A stretch of 64,000 nucleotides of DNA from CAZMVY01 sp964653435 (GTDB lineage: Bacteria > Planctomycetota > Phycisphaerae > UBA1845 > PWPN01): assembly GCA_964653435.1 (NCBI GenBank), contig CAZZFA010000014.1, forward strand, positions 8,097 to 72,096, written 5' to 3'. Of the stretch, positions 1-9,325 are shown piece after piece (the first letter of the stretch is position 1; every line of letters starts with the position of its first letter). The notes below the pieces were generated by a model. The model was not told the origin of the DNA, did not search any database, and saw only the letters and a list, made by a program, of their open reading frames with translations. The translations under genes and the position numbers were made by a program.

Positions 1-1326
1 GGCAAGGATCTGCTCAAGCCGCTTGCCGAGGCATGCCGCCGGCACGGTATCCGCCTCGGGTTCTACTACTCGCAGGCGCAGGACTGGAACAACCCGGGCG
101 GCGCCGCCGCCGGCGGGCACTGGGACAAGGCCCAGGAAGGCAGCATGGACGACTACATCCGTACTGTCGCCGTGCCGCAGGTGCGCGAGATCCTGACGAA
201 CTACGGGCCGATCGCCGTCCTCTGGTGGGATACCCCCGTCGATATGACGAAGGAGCGGGCCGACATGTTGATCCCGCTGCTCCGGCTGCAGCCGGGGATC
301 ATTCACAACAACCGCCTGGGCGGGGGATACCGCGGCGATACGGAGACGCCGGAGCAGTTCATCCCGGCGACCGGCTACCCCGGCGGCCGCGACTGGGAGA
401 CATGCATGACGATGAACGACACCTGGGGCTACAAGAGCTACGACAACAACTGGAAGAGCACGGAGACGCTCATTCGGAATCTTGTGGACATCGCGTCGAA
501 AGGCGGGAACTACCTGTTGAACGTCGGGCCGACGTCCGAGGGGCTTATTCCGGAGCCGTCCGTCGAGCGGCTCAAGGGGATCGGAAAGTGGATGAAGGTC
601 AACGGCGAGGCGATCTACGGCACGACCGCCAGCCCGTTCAGGCGATTGCCGTGGGGCCGGTGTACGAAGAAACTGACGAGCGGCGGCGCGACGCTGTACC
701 TGCACGTATTCGCGTGGCCGACCGACGGCAAGTTGCTGGTCCCAGGATTGCAGAATCGCGTGACGGCCGCGTGGCTGCTGGCCGATCGTGGGAAGGCTGC
801 CCTCAAATGCCAGAGGACGGAAGACGGCGTAGTGATCGAGGTGCCGCGCGAGTGCCCCGACGCGATCTGCTCGGTTGTCGTTTGCCAGGTCAAGGGCCCG
901 CTGGATGTGGTGCCGGCACCCCTCATGCAGGCCTCCGACGGCTCCGTCACGCTTGTGGGAGCCGAGGCGACGCTGCATGGCGAGAAGATCAAGTACGAGG
1001 CCGGCCGCAAACGCGAGTGCATCGGCTCGTGGACGAACGCGGACGACTGGGCCGAGTGGCAGGTGAAGATCAATGTTCCGGGCCGGTTCGTCGTGAGCGC
1101 CGAGGTCGCGTCGAAGGCGGAATCGAAGATCGAGGTCGTTGCCGGAACCGGCAGGTTGGAGGCGACCGTCCCGGCGTCCGGCGCCGCCGACAAGTTCGTG
1201 GAAGTCTCGCTGGGCTCCGTGGAAATCGGGCAGAAGGGGATGGTCTCCGTCGCCGTCAAACCGGCGAAGGTCGGTTGGGAAGCAATCAACCTGAGATCCA
1301 TCAAGCTTACGCCGGAGCGTCGATAG
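1..1326 (+). CDS. alpha-L-fucosidase (GH29), 5' end cut by window edge
   Basis: The reading frame is open from base 1, so the N-terminus lies outside the window; 441 residues are visible. The first residues include GFYYSQAQDW, typical of the GH29 barrel. IAVLWWDTP, with Asp at visible residue 77, matches the GH29 catalytic nucleophile region. Further hallmarks are GGNYLLNVGPTSEG and the adjoining IPEPSVERL. The last ~140 residues form a beta-rich module resembling carbohydrate-binding modules attached to planctomycete fucosidases. The enzyme would release terminal L-fucose from glycans outside the cytoplasm; a signal peptide cannot be checked. An internal ATG at 145 is not the true start because homology continues upstream of it. 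Confidence 0.9.
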   Translation, partial: GKDLLKPLAEACRRHGIRLGFYYSQAQDWNNPGGAAAGGHWDKAQEGSMDDYIRTVAVPQVREILTNYGPIAVLWWDTPVDMTKERADMLIPLLRLQPGIIHNNRLGGGYRGDTETPEQFIPATGYPGGRDWETCMTMNDTWGYKSYDNNWKSTETLIRNLVDIASKGGNYLLNVGPTSEGLIPEPSVERLKGIGKWMKVNGEAIYGTTASPFRRLPWGRCTKKLTSGGATLYLHVFAWPTDGKLLVPGLQNRVTAAWLLADRGKAALKCQRTEDGVVIEVPRECPDAICSVVVCQVKGPLDVVPAPLMQASDGSVTLVGAEATLHGEKIKYEAGRKRECIGSWTNADDWAEWQVKINVPGRFVVSAEVASKAESKIEVVAGTGRLEATVPASGAADKFVEVSLGSVEIGQKGMVSVAVKPAKVGWEAINLRSIKLTPERR

Positions 1327-1620
1327 CGGCGCGATATGCCCGCATGACCGCGGCGGCAGACCGCGCTACAGGTCGTTGGTGGGCGGAGCCGAAGACGCCG
1401 TTACAAGCGACCGCAACAGGGGTGCTTCTGTTTCCGTTCCATCCTACTTGGTATAAGCCAGTACGAATGTGAGCATTGTGTGCTGTGCGGAGCGGAGCAC
1501 GATGCACGACGGCCCAGTTGCGCCCTTCGGCAGTATTCTTTGATTCGGGCCGTTGTACCTCGTAGCATAAGGTAGCCCTCGGCCGCAGGGGCGGAGCAAG
1601 CGATTTGGAATTACCCACAG
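1327..1620. other. intergenic region before the GH-A tandem pair
   Basis: There is no convincing gene in this ~290-bp stretch. It carries a sigma-70-like promoter (annotated separately at 1540-1568) for the downstream hydrolase. I see no clear terminator hairpin after the fucosidase. Confidence 0.5.
1540..1568 (+). promoter_or_regulatory. putative sigma-70 promoter of the first GH-A hydrolase
   Basis: TTGATT at 1540-1545 and TAGCAT at 1563-1568 are separated by 17 bp, about 65 bp before the CDS start. Placement is good, but the -10 is a moderate match. Confidence 0.45.
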
Positions 1621-4221
1621 GTGGCGGAAGCGAGCATGGTACCCAGGGTGTTTCGGGGGCTGATGGTGACGGTCTGCGTCGTCGGGCTGAGCAGACCGCT
1701 CCTGGGCGGCAAGATCACGTTCTCGAGTTTGCCCGACGTGAGCGAGCCCGTGCTCGTCGCCGACGATACCATGGCGTACACCGTGACCGCCACCGCTTCT
1801 GCGGCGGCGGGATATGCCGACATTCGAAGCGTTCGCGTGCTGTTCAACATTACGGTGGCGGGGGGCGAGCAGAGCAAAGGCCGCGGCTATATGGCCTGGG
1901 GGCAGACCGACGGCGATATCAACAACTACGGCGGCACGTGGGTTTTCGCGGACGCGGCGGGCGGCGGGCGCTGGGGATACGCGACGGACATCTGGGGCGG
2001 TGTCGCGTACATCACGCCTCTGGCGTGCGAGACGATCACGGGCGGCAAGGCCACCGGGGGCGTCGGCACACGAACGGTCACCTTCACCTTTCGCGCGAAG
2101 CCCGCGTGGGCGGCGAACCCCGTAATCAACATCGCCGACTGCTGGGCGATGACGGCCAACGACGGCCCGAACGAATCCGACTTCTGCAAGGTCGGGTGGT
2201 TGCACAACCCGGCGAGCTTCGACGTGGTAGCAGCCCCGTGCACACGATACGCGGCGACGCCCGGATCGCCGATTCTGTCGAATGCGACCGCCGGCACGAT
2301 CGATGTCGCGATCAGCCCGTTCGACTCGGATACCGACCTTTACGCCATCCGCGTTTCGCCTCCGCGTGACGATCCGCAATACATCGTCGTCCGATACGAG
2401 TATGTGCAGGCGGACGGTACGATCGGTGGCTTCCCCGTGTGGCGGAGGAAGGCGGAGTGGGGGACAGTCACCGTTCAGGGGCTGACTTCAGGCACGGAGT
2501 ACACATTTACCGTTCGGGCGTTCAACGATGAGCCGGGCGCGTGTCCTTCGGCGTGGGGGCCTGCGGCCGTCGGCGCGACGTCGATGCTGACGCACGCGAT
2601 CGACTGTCGCGGGGCCGGGGTCGTCGTACAGAAGGGCGTTCACGGGATGGACGCCCAGCCGAAGATGGTCAGCGCCCTGTCAACGGCGTACACGCTCGAC
2701 GTGAGCCGCAACACGAGCATGCGATTCGGCGGGGATGGTTATAACTGGAAGACGCGGACGGCGCAGTGGGGCTCCAACAGCACATCGACTCTGCAGTATC
2801 TGCGCTACGCCCGTGACCGCAATTCCTACCTGCAGATCCTGACGAACACGCGGGGCATCGGGACGGGCAACGGTTCGACGTGGGTATACACGGACCAGAC
2901 GCCGGAGACGCTGGCGGCGCTGGCGGCCGACTGGGTGTACTACTGCAACACGCTCGTGCAGACGAAGCGTCAGGGCGATCCGTTGACGTCGCGCGAGCGC
3001 GCGATCCTCGATTCGCTCGACTGGGGTGGCGACGACAAGCTTCTCGCGCCGGGCGAGGCGATGGTGCCGAAGGTGGTCTGGTGGGAGGTCGGCAACGAGC
3101 CGGAGGGGCCGTACCCGCCGCCGGCGCTGACGCCTGGAGATTACGCGGCCCGCTACCGGATCATCACGAGTGCCATGCTCGCTCAGGATCCCGCCATCAA
3201 GCTCGGCCCGGGCTGCATGACCGCCAACAATGGGAACGCATGGCTGGACGCGGTGTTCAGCGACGGCGGCAATCGCGTGGACTTCGTGGCGTACCATCCG
3301 TACGGCAATCTGTATGGGATCACGCGGGACACTACGGGCGGTACGCTCAGTCCGCCGGAGCTGATGAGGGGACTGAACGTACAGAAAAACGCGCAGAGCA
3401 ACGCGAGGCAGAAGATCGTGGACCGGCTTGTGGCCAACAACCGCCCCGCCGGCACGCCCCTGATCCTCAGCGAGTGGAATACGAGTTCCTGGCAGGGGAC
3501 ATACTATTACGGCCTGGGCCAGACGGTGGCGCAAGGGCTTGGCACCGCCGAGGACATTTTCAGTTTCATCGAGATGGGCATTGTGGCAGCCCAGTACTGG
3601 GACCAGCCGAACATACCGAACAAGGCCGGGCTGGAAGTCCCGTGTTTCAAGGTATTCAAGGCCCTTCAGACGTATCTCAACGGTGTCCTGCTTGACAGCC
3701 TCGCGGACGGCTACTTCCGACTCTACACCACGAAGGGCGATGCGGGCCGGCGGCTCATTCTCTGGGGGATCAATCTGTCCGACGACCGTCCCGCGGTCCT
3801 GCGGATTCAGCTTCGGCATCCTGGCGGGAGAGTGTCGGCGATCACATGCCGCAAGCTCGCCGCGTACAACGGAGAAACCAGCCTGATCACGGGCAGTTCG
3901 ACCGCCGAGCTGGTCGGCTGGACGGAGAGCGACCTGACGGGTCGGCTTGACCCCGCCGATTTCACGTTCACCTTCGATCACGCGACGCTCACGATGCTGA
4001 TAATCGACCTGCTGCCCTTGCCGGACTTCGACGGGGACGACGACGTGGATCTGACTGATTTCGCGGGGTTTCAGTACTGTTTCGGTGGACCGAACCGGTC
4101 GCCGGGCTATGCCGGATGCAGCGCGGCGGATCTCGATGAGGATAACGACGTGGATCTGGCGGATTTCGCCATTCTTCAGAGGTGTTTCAACGGCCCCAAC
4201 CGGTTGCCCGCGTGCCGGTGA
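1621..4221 (+). CDS. secreted clan GH-A glycoside hydrolase with dockerin-like tail (paralogue 1)
   Basis: 866 residues from GTG 1621; ATG 1636 is an alternative that starts right at a signal peptide (MVPRVFRGLMVTVCVVGL). Order of domains: an N-terminal beta-rich domain (~25-210) shared with the next gene, a fibronectin-III-like segment (~215-325), then a TIM-barrel-like catalytic region. EVGNEPEG carries the candidate acid/base Glu493 and LSEWNTSSW the candidate nucleophile Glu618, the usual pairing in clan GH-A (families such as GH39 and GH51). The last ~65 residues hold two Asp-rich calcium loops (DFDGDDDVDLTDF and DLDEDNDVDLADF), each followed by CF-GPNR. The protein is probably exported and displayed or assembled through this tail. 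Substrate and exact GH family are not determined. Confidence 0.75.
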   Translation: MAEASMVPRVFRGLMVTVCVVGLSRPLLGGKITFSSLPDVSEPVLVADDTMAYTVTATASAAAGYADIRSVRVLFNITVAGGEQSKGRGYMAWGQTDGDINNYGGTWVFADAAGGGRWGYATDIWGGVAYITPLACETITGGKATGGVGTRTVTFTFRAKPAWAANPVINIADCWAMTANDGPNESDFCKVGWLHNPASFDVVAAPCTRYAATPGSPILSNATAGTIDVAISPFDSDTDLYAIRVSPPRDDPQYIVVRYEYVQADGTIGGFPVWRRKAEWGTVTVQGLTSGTEYTFTVRAFNDEPGACPSAWGPAAVGATSMLTHAIDCRGAGVVVQKGVHGMDAQPKMVSALSTAYTLDVSRNTSMRFGGDGYNWKTRTAQWGSNSTSTLQYLRYARDRNSYLQILTNTRGIGTGNGSTWVYTDQTPETLAALAADWVYYCNTLVQTKRQGDPLTSRERAILDSLDWGGDDKLLAPGEAMVPKVVWWEVGNEPEGPYPPPALTPGDYAARYRIITSAMLAQDPAIKLGPGCMTANNGNAWLDAVFSDGGNRVDFVAYHPYGNLYGITRDTTGGTLSPPELMRGLNVQKNAQSNARQKIVDRLVANNRPAGTPLILSEWNTSSWQGTYYYGLGQTVAQGLGTAEDIFSFIEMGIVAAQYWDQPNIPNKAGLEVPCFKVFKALQTYLNGVLLDSLADGYFRLYTTKGDAGRRLILWGINLSDDRPAVLRIQLRHPGGRVSAITCRKLAAYNGETSLITGSSTAELVGWTESDLTGRLDPADFTFTFDHATLTMLIIDLLPLPDFDGDDDVDLTDFAGFQYCFGGPNRSPGYAGCSAADLDEDNDVDLADFAILQRCFNGPNRLPACR

Positions 4222-4291
4222 GAGGTCGGCGGCATGCGTAGCTCTCGGGAAGGGGCTTCGAATTCAACGGAATCAGCGCAGGGGCAGAAGT

Positions 4292-6904
4292 ATGGATTCC
4301 ATCAGGAGGAGTGTGGTAAGCGTGGTGGCGAGCGGCGCGCTTCTGGCGGCTGCCACAGCGGCCGTCGGGGCTGTTCCGCCGTCGGTCAGCAGTCTGCCGG
4401 TCGTGAATGCGGCCGTGCTGGTGGCCGACGGTGTTACGCCGTACACGGTTACCCTGACGGCCTCGGACAACGACGGGTACAACGACATTCGATGCGTCCG
4501 CGTCCTGTTCAACTACACGGAGTCGAACGGGGATCAGAGCCGGGGCCGGGGCTACATGAACTGGGGCAAGACGGATGCGGACGTGACGCAGTGGGGGGGC
4601 GCCTGGGTCGTGGCCGACGCGAACGGGGGCGGCCGCTGGGGCTATCGCACGGACGCATGGGGCGGCATCACCTACATTACGCCGCTTTCGTGTGCGACGA
4701 GCACGGCGGGCAAGGCCAGCGGCGGCGCCGGTTCGCGCACGGTCACGTGGACGTTCACGGTCAATGCCGCCTGGGCGTTCAACCCGGTCATGAACGATGC
4801 GGATGCGTGGGTGGCGGACGGCGTGATCGGCGGCACGTCGTACGTCGTCGGCTGGATTGACGGGCAGAGCTCGTTCGATGTCGTTTCGGCGCCCTGCGCG
4901 CAGTACTGTGCGGCGCCCCGGGCGCCGGTCCTTTCCGACCCCTCGGCGACGACGATCAACGTGGCGATCGACCCGGCCGATTCGTCGTCGGACGCCTATG
5001 CGATTGTGGTTTCGCCGTCGGTTGGCGGCAGGGTCTACGTGCAGGCCGACGGTTCCCTGGGGGTGGCTCCTCAGTGGTTAACCCGGGCGACGTGGGGCAC
5101 AAAGACCGTCACGGGCCTGCTGCCGAGGACGACCTACACGTTCGCCGCACGAGCCTCGCGGGCGGAGGCCGGCTACTGTCCGTCGGCGTGGGGGCCGGAT
5201 TCACAGATCACCACGACGGGCAGCCCTGCCGTGATCGACTTCCGAACCGGTTCGGCATTCAGTCCGTGGGTGCGTGGGCAGTGTCCGTATCGGTCGGTGT
5301 CGGCCTCCGCGTGGGGGCCGATATGGGATCTGGCGATCGGGTCCATCGGGCGCGGTCTGGCGGGCGGGCTTGATGCGGACACGTATGACTGGCGCGACAT
5401 CGACAGCGGCTCCGGCTGGGGTACGCCGGCGTGGAGCGGGCGTTTCACGACTCTCGAGTTTCTGCAGGGCGCCCGCGATCACGGTGCGGCCCCGCTGATC
5501 ACGGCCAACGCGTTCGGGGGCGGCTACCGCGACTGGTCGGATCCGGTCTATCCGGGCGTCTTCGTCTGCCAGACGGTCAACCCCGGCGGGCTCGCGGCGG
5601 ACTGGGTACGTTATACGAACTTCATCGTTCAGAGCTACCGCCAGGGCGACGAGGGCAGCCTCACGGGCGAAGACCTTCGCGTGTACAACTCGATCACCAA
5701 CTGGGGCGGCAAGCCGAAGCTGCCGGCACCGAACGAGGCGCCCGTGCCCAGGGTGCAATACTGGGAGATCGGCAATGAGCCGGAGCTGGGCGGGTACGGA
5801 GACTTTCTGACGAATCATTACCTCGGTCCGACCGAGTACCGCGATCGGTACAAGCTGATCAGCGAGGCGATGCGGGCGGTCGATCCGACGCTGAAGTTCG
5901 GCCCGTGCCTGATGACGCCGACCGATCCGAACAGCGGCAGCGGGCTGTGGCTGGCCGCGCTGGCGGCGGACCCGGCGGCACGCGTCGACTTTGTCGGGTA
6001 CCATCCGTACTACGGCAACATCAAGAGCAACTGGGGCTACTACGAGGGCATGGCGAACGCCCTGCGGGAGTGCAAGGCGTTTCTCAACGGTAAGTCGGCG
6101 GGTATTCGATCCATCCTGAGCCAGTACGGCCGGGCGAACGTGGACCTCGTCGCCTCGGAGTGGAATCCCGTCAACTGGGACGCTCCGGGGGTCATGCAGG
6201 GGTCGATGGCCAATGCGCTCGGCGTGGTGGAGACGTGCTTCACGTTCGCCGAGGACGGCGTGCTGGCGGCCACGTTCTGGGAGCAGCCGCAGAGCAAGCC
6301 GGGCGTCAGCGGGGCGTTCGCCGGGCTGGTCGAGCACATGGGCGACGTGCTGGTCACAACGAGCGCGCAGATGGGATACGCCTACGCGAACACGAACTTC
6401 CGCATCTACGTGACAAAGAACCGCGGGGATGACTTCACGCTCATGATCTGGGGGTTGAACTTCGACGACAGCCGTCCGGTCACGGTGGACCTCGCTCTCT
6501 CGCCCTGCCGGCTGCTCTCGGCGACGCTCAAGCACTACGGCAAGCCCGGCCCCGATTCGGCCGGCGGCGACACGAGCCTTACGACCTCCAGCGGCATGAG
6601 CTGGGATGCGCAGGACATCACGGCCGGGTTCGACACGACCGGTTTCCCGTTCACGATGGAAGATGCCGAGCTGACGGTGCTGATCCTGAAGCTGGCCCCG
6701 TCGCCGGATTTCAACCAGGACGGCGACGTGGATCTCGACGACTTCTCGGTCCTGCAATACTGTTTCAACGGTCCGAATTCCCCGCCGCGCGACCCGAACT
6801 GCCGGCAGGCGGATGTCGATCGGGACGGCGACGTTGACCTGAACGACTTTGCGGTCCTTCAGGCCTGTTTCAACGGCCCCAATCGTCGGCCGCGGTGTCG
6901 GTGA
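4292..6904 (+). CDS. secreted clan GH-A glycoside hydrolase with dockerin-like tail (paralogue 2)
   Basis: 870 residues from ATG 4292, chosen because it begins a signal peptide (MDSIRRSVVSVVASGALLAA, cleavage near VGA). Architecture is collinear with the preceding gene, 70 bp away: the same N-terminal domain (RGYMNWGKTD, GGGRWGYRTDAWGG), an FN3-like segment, then a catalytic barrel with EIGNEPELGG (Glu496) and VASEWNPVNW (Glu623). The C-terminus has two calcium-loop repeats (DFNQDGDVDLDDF, DVDRDGDVDLNDF) each followed by CFNGPN. The two proteins are clearly a tandem duplication that diverged, perhaps toward different polysaccharide linkages. Probably co-transcribed with paralogue 1, since no promoter is evident between them. 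Confidence 0.78.
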   Translation: MDSIRRSVVSVVASGALLAAATAAVGAVPPSVSSLPVVNAAVLVADGVTPYTVTLTASDNDGYNDIRCVRVLFNYTESNGDQSRGRGYMNWGKTDADVTQWGGAWVVADANGGGRWGYRTDAWGGITYITPLSCATSTAGKASGGAGSRTVTWTFTVNAAWAFNPVMNDADAWVADGVIGGTSYVVGWIDGQSSFDVVSAPCAQYCAAPRAPVLSDPSATTINVAIDPADSSSDAYAIVVSPSVGGRVYVQADGSLGVAPQWLTRATWGTKTVTGLLPRTTYTFAARASRAEAGYCPSAWGPDSQITTTGSPAVIDFRTGSAFSPWVRGQCPYRSVSASAWGPIWDLAIGSIGRGLAGGLDADTYDWRDIDSGSGWGTPAWSGRFTTLEFLQGARDHGAAPLITANAFGGGYRDWSDPVYPGVFVCQTVNPGGLAADWVRYTNFIVQSYRQGDEGSLTGEDLRVYNSITNWGGKPKLPAPNEAPVPRVQYWEIGNEPELGGYGDFLTNHYLGPTEYRDRYKLISEAMRAVDPTLKFGPCLMTPTDPNSGSGLWLAALAADPAARVDFVGYHPYYGNIKSNWGYYEGMANALRECKAFLNGKSAGIRSILSQYGRANVDLVASEWNPVNWDAPGVMQGSMANALGVVETCFTFAEDGVLAATFWEQPQSKPGVSGAFAGLVEHMGDVLVTTSAQMGYAYANTNFRIYVTKNRGDDFTLMIWGLNFDDSRPVTVDLALSPCRLLSATLKHYGKPGPDSAGGDTSLTTSSGMSWDAQDITAGFDTTGFPFTMEDAELTVLILKLAPSPDFNQDGDVDLDDFSVLQYCFNGPNSPPRDPNCRQADVDRDGDVDLNDFAVLQACFNGPNRRPRCR

Positions 6905-6941
6905 TCGCGGGGCGGGCGGTGCCCCGGTCGCGCAGCGGCGG

Positions 6942-7829
6942 TTACGCCGAAACGACGGCAAAGTAGCGTTCGAAGAACCGCTCGCTCGCGACTTCCGTTG
7001 CCACCCGGTGCGGGGCGGGCCGGGCGTTTGCGTCGAAGGCCGTATAGCCCATCAGCCGCGTGCTCTGCAGTTCCACCTCCACACGCCCGGTGGCGTACCG
7101 GCACAGCGACGGCTCGAAGACGACCGCCGCCGCGAGCGGATCGTGAAAGGTCACTGACGGCCGCTGCTGAAACCAGACCTCGGCCATGTCCAGCACGACG
7201 CGCAGCGGCCCGGCGGAGAATCGTCGGCGGAACTCGTCGGCCGGCAGGACGCAGCGTGAGGTTACGTCCAGCCCGATGCATGTTACGGCGGGCGGGTTGG
7301 CGGCGAAGACGGCGGCCGCCGCGTGAGGGTCTCCGCCGGCATTCCACTCCGTCGGCCCGTATCCGACCGCGCGGTTGAAGTAGTGGCCGGCCATCAGCAC
7401 ATGGCTCTTCAGCAGTGAGGGGATCTGCGGGTCAAGTGCGTAGAGCAGGCCGACGTTCGTGAGCGGTCCGATGGTGAGCAGGGTGATCTCGCCCGGGCGG
7501 GAGCGGATCGTCTGGCGGAGGAAGTCGACGGCGGTATCGGGTGCAAACGTTTCCCGATGCGGCCATTTCGGCAGGACGCTGGCCTGCGGTGCCGCCGGTT
7601 GCCGCTGCGGCACCAGAATGGGCCGGGCCGCGCCGCTGAAGATCGGCACATCGCTGCGTCCGAACGCGCGGCAGATTGCGTCGGCGAGGCATGCCCGTTT
7701 CTCCGGCTCGCCCGTGACCGTGGTGATGCCGAGCAACTCGCACTGCGGCTGCCTGAGCAGGTACGCCAGGGCCACCGCGTCGTCGATGTCGCTGCCGATG
7801 TCCGTGTCGAGAAGGATCGGGATCGCCAT
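6942..7829 (-). CDS. inosine/uridine-preferring nucleoside hydrolase family protein
   Basis: 295 residues. The start at 7829 is supported by a GGGAGG Shine-Dalgarno and because family homology begins directly at MAIPILLDTDIGSDIDD. That segment contains the DxDxxxDD calcium-binding motif diagnostic of IU-nucleoside hydrolases. Other family blocks are LTIGPLTNVGLLY and TFHDPLAAAVVFEP (the His-Asp near the C-terminus). The enzyme hydrolyses the N-glycosidic bond of nucleosides for purine/pyrimidine salvage; substrate specificity cannot be read. It is divergent from the LarA-like gene at 8078, and convergent with the GH-A gene, 37 bp apart. Confidence 0.88.
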   Translation of the reverse strand: MAIPILLDTDIGSDIDDAVALAYLLRQPQCELLGITTVTGEPEKRACLADAICRAFGRSDVPIFSGAARPILVPQRQPAAPQASVLPKWPHRETFAPDTAVDFLRQTIRSRPGEITLLTIGPLTNVGLLYALDPQIPSLLKSHVLMAGHYFNRAVGYGPTEWNAGGDPHAAAAVFAANPPAVTCIGLDVTSRCVLPADEFRRRFSAGPLRVVLDMAEVWFQQRPSVTFHDPLAAAVVFEPSLCRYATGRVEVELQSTRLMGYTAFDANARPAPHRVATEVASERFFERYFAVVSA

Positions 7830-8002
7830 CCGGCAACCTCCCGCCGGGATGCGGCGCAGCGGCCCGACGCGACAGCCGCGTCGCCCCGGCTTTTCGCCGA
7901 TTCGACCGGATTTCCGCGCGAAATGCAACGGGCGAACGGAAAGCGCCGGCCCCGACGAGGATCGCGGCCGGCCGCCGAGACCGGGTGTGCACGAGGTCGG
8001 GG

Positions 8003-8031
8003 ATTCCCGCGATGCGTGCGCGCGATATAGA
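8003..8031 (+). promoter_or_regulatory. putative promoter of the LarA-like gene
   Basis: A TATAGA -10 at 8026-8031 lies 17 bp after a weak -35 (ATTCCC, 8003-8008), 47 bp before the GTG start. The A+T-rich patch stands out in otherwise GC-rich DNA. Confidence 0.35.
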
Positions 8032-8077
8032 ATAGCCGTGCGGTGTCGCGCAGTAGCGTGATGGCAAGGAGGACTCT

Positions 8078-9325
8078 GTGCTGCTTTCGGCAGGATCGAG
8101 GACGGCGAATCTCGGCGAGGCGGACATTCGACGGATCGTGGGTGAGGGGCTCGCGCAGGCGGACCTGGACGGGAAGCGCGTGCTCGTCATCATTCCGGAC
8201 CACAGCCGCAGCGGGCCGACGGGGGTGTTCTTCCGGGCCATCGCCGATGCGCTGATGCCGCGGGTGGAGAGACTCGATTTTCTCGTCGCCCTGGGTACGC
8301 ATCCGCCGCTGAGCGACGGGCGCATCGACGATCTGCTCGGGTTTGCGCCCGGCGAGCGGTCGGCGAAGTATGGCCGCGTCGGGGTGCTCAACCACCACTG
8401 GGACGAGCCCGGCGAGTTGAAATCCGTGGGCACGATCCCGGGCCGGCGCCTGGCGGAGATCTCCGGCGGCCGGATGACACAGGATGTCCCCGTCCTGCTC
8501 AACCGGCACATCTTCGATTACCACCGTCTGCTCATCTGCGGCCCGGTGTTTCCGCACGAGGTGGCGGGCTTTTCCGGGGGGCACAAATACCTCTTCCCGG
8601 GCATCGCCGCGCCGGAGATCATCAACGCGACGCACTGGCTCGGCGCCCTCATCACGAATCCGGCGATCATCGGCCGCCGCGACACGCCCGTCCGGGCGGT
8701 CATCGAAGAGGCGGCCGCCCTGGTCCCGATCGAGCGGCATTGCATCGCGTACGTCGTCGACCCGGAGGCCCTTCGCGGAATCTTCATCGGCCCCGTGCCC
8801 GAGGCCTGGAGGGCGGCAGCGGCGCTCTCGGACCAGGTCCATATCCGCTACCATGCCCGGCCGTACCACACGGTCTTGAGCTGCGCCCCGAAAATGTACG
8901 ACGACATCTGGACGGCCGGCAAGTGCATGTACAAGCTCGAGCCGGCGGTGGCCGACGGCGGCACGCTCATCATCTACGCGCCGCACATCACCGAGGTCTC
9001 GGTGACGCACGGGCGGCTGATCGAGGAGGTCGGCTACCACTGCCGCGATTTCTTCGTGAAGCAGTGGGACCGATACGGCCGATACCCCGGCGGCGTGCTC
9101 GCGCACTGCACGCACGTCAAGGGCGTCGGGACATACGAGAACAGTGTGGAGAGGCCGCGGGTGAACGTCGTTCTCGCGACGCGAATCCCGCCGGAGCGAT
9201 GCCGGAGGATCAATCTCGGCTACATGGATCCCGACACGATCCGCCCCGCCGACTATGCCGACCGCGAAGCGGAAGGTGTATTGTACGTTCCGAAGGCCGG
9301 CGAGATCCTGCATCGTGTGAGGTAG
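8078..9325 (+). CDS. LarA/DUF2088 family protein (lactate-racemase-like)
   Basis: 415 residues with a GTG start preceded by AAGGAGG at 8066-8072. The N-terminal half carries the family motifs IPDHSRSG, ALGTHPPL and GFSGGHKYLFPGI. The Lys in GGHKYLFPG corresponds to the lysine that binds the nickel-pincer nucleotide cofactor in LarA, and nearby His residues (THPP, FPHEVAG, ATHW) occupy ligand or catalytic positions. The family includes lactate racemase and other 2-hydroxyacid racemases or epimerases. No larB, larC or larE is present in this window, so cofactor supply must come from elsewhere, or the protein does not use the cofactor. Substrate unknown. Confidence 0.8.
   Translation: MLLSAGSRTANLGEADIRRIVGEGLAQADLDGKRVLVIIPDHSRSGPTGVFFRAIADALMPRVERLDFLVALGTHPPLSDGRIDDLLGFAPGERSAKYGRVGVLNHHWDEPGELKSVGTIPGRRLAEISGGRMTQDVPVLLNRHIFDYHRLLICGPVFPHEVAGFSGGHKYLFPGIAAPEIINATHWLGALITNPAIIGRRDTPVRAVIEEAAALVPIERHCIAYVVDPEALRGIFIGPVPEAWRAAAALSDQVHIRYHARPYHTVLSCAPKMYDDIWTAGKCMYKLEPAVADGGTLIIYAPHITEVSVTHGRLIEEVGYHCRDFFVKQWDRYGRYPGGVLAHCTHVKGVGTYENSVERPRVNVVLATRIPPERCRRINLGYMDPDTIRPADYADREAEGVLYVPKAGEILHRVR

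Noticed and set aside
33..1472. Long open frame overlapping the fucosidase in another frame
   Set aside because: Very Arg-rich, no domain, and the true frame has GH29 motifs and runs off the window edge.
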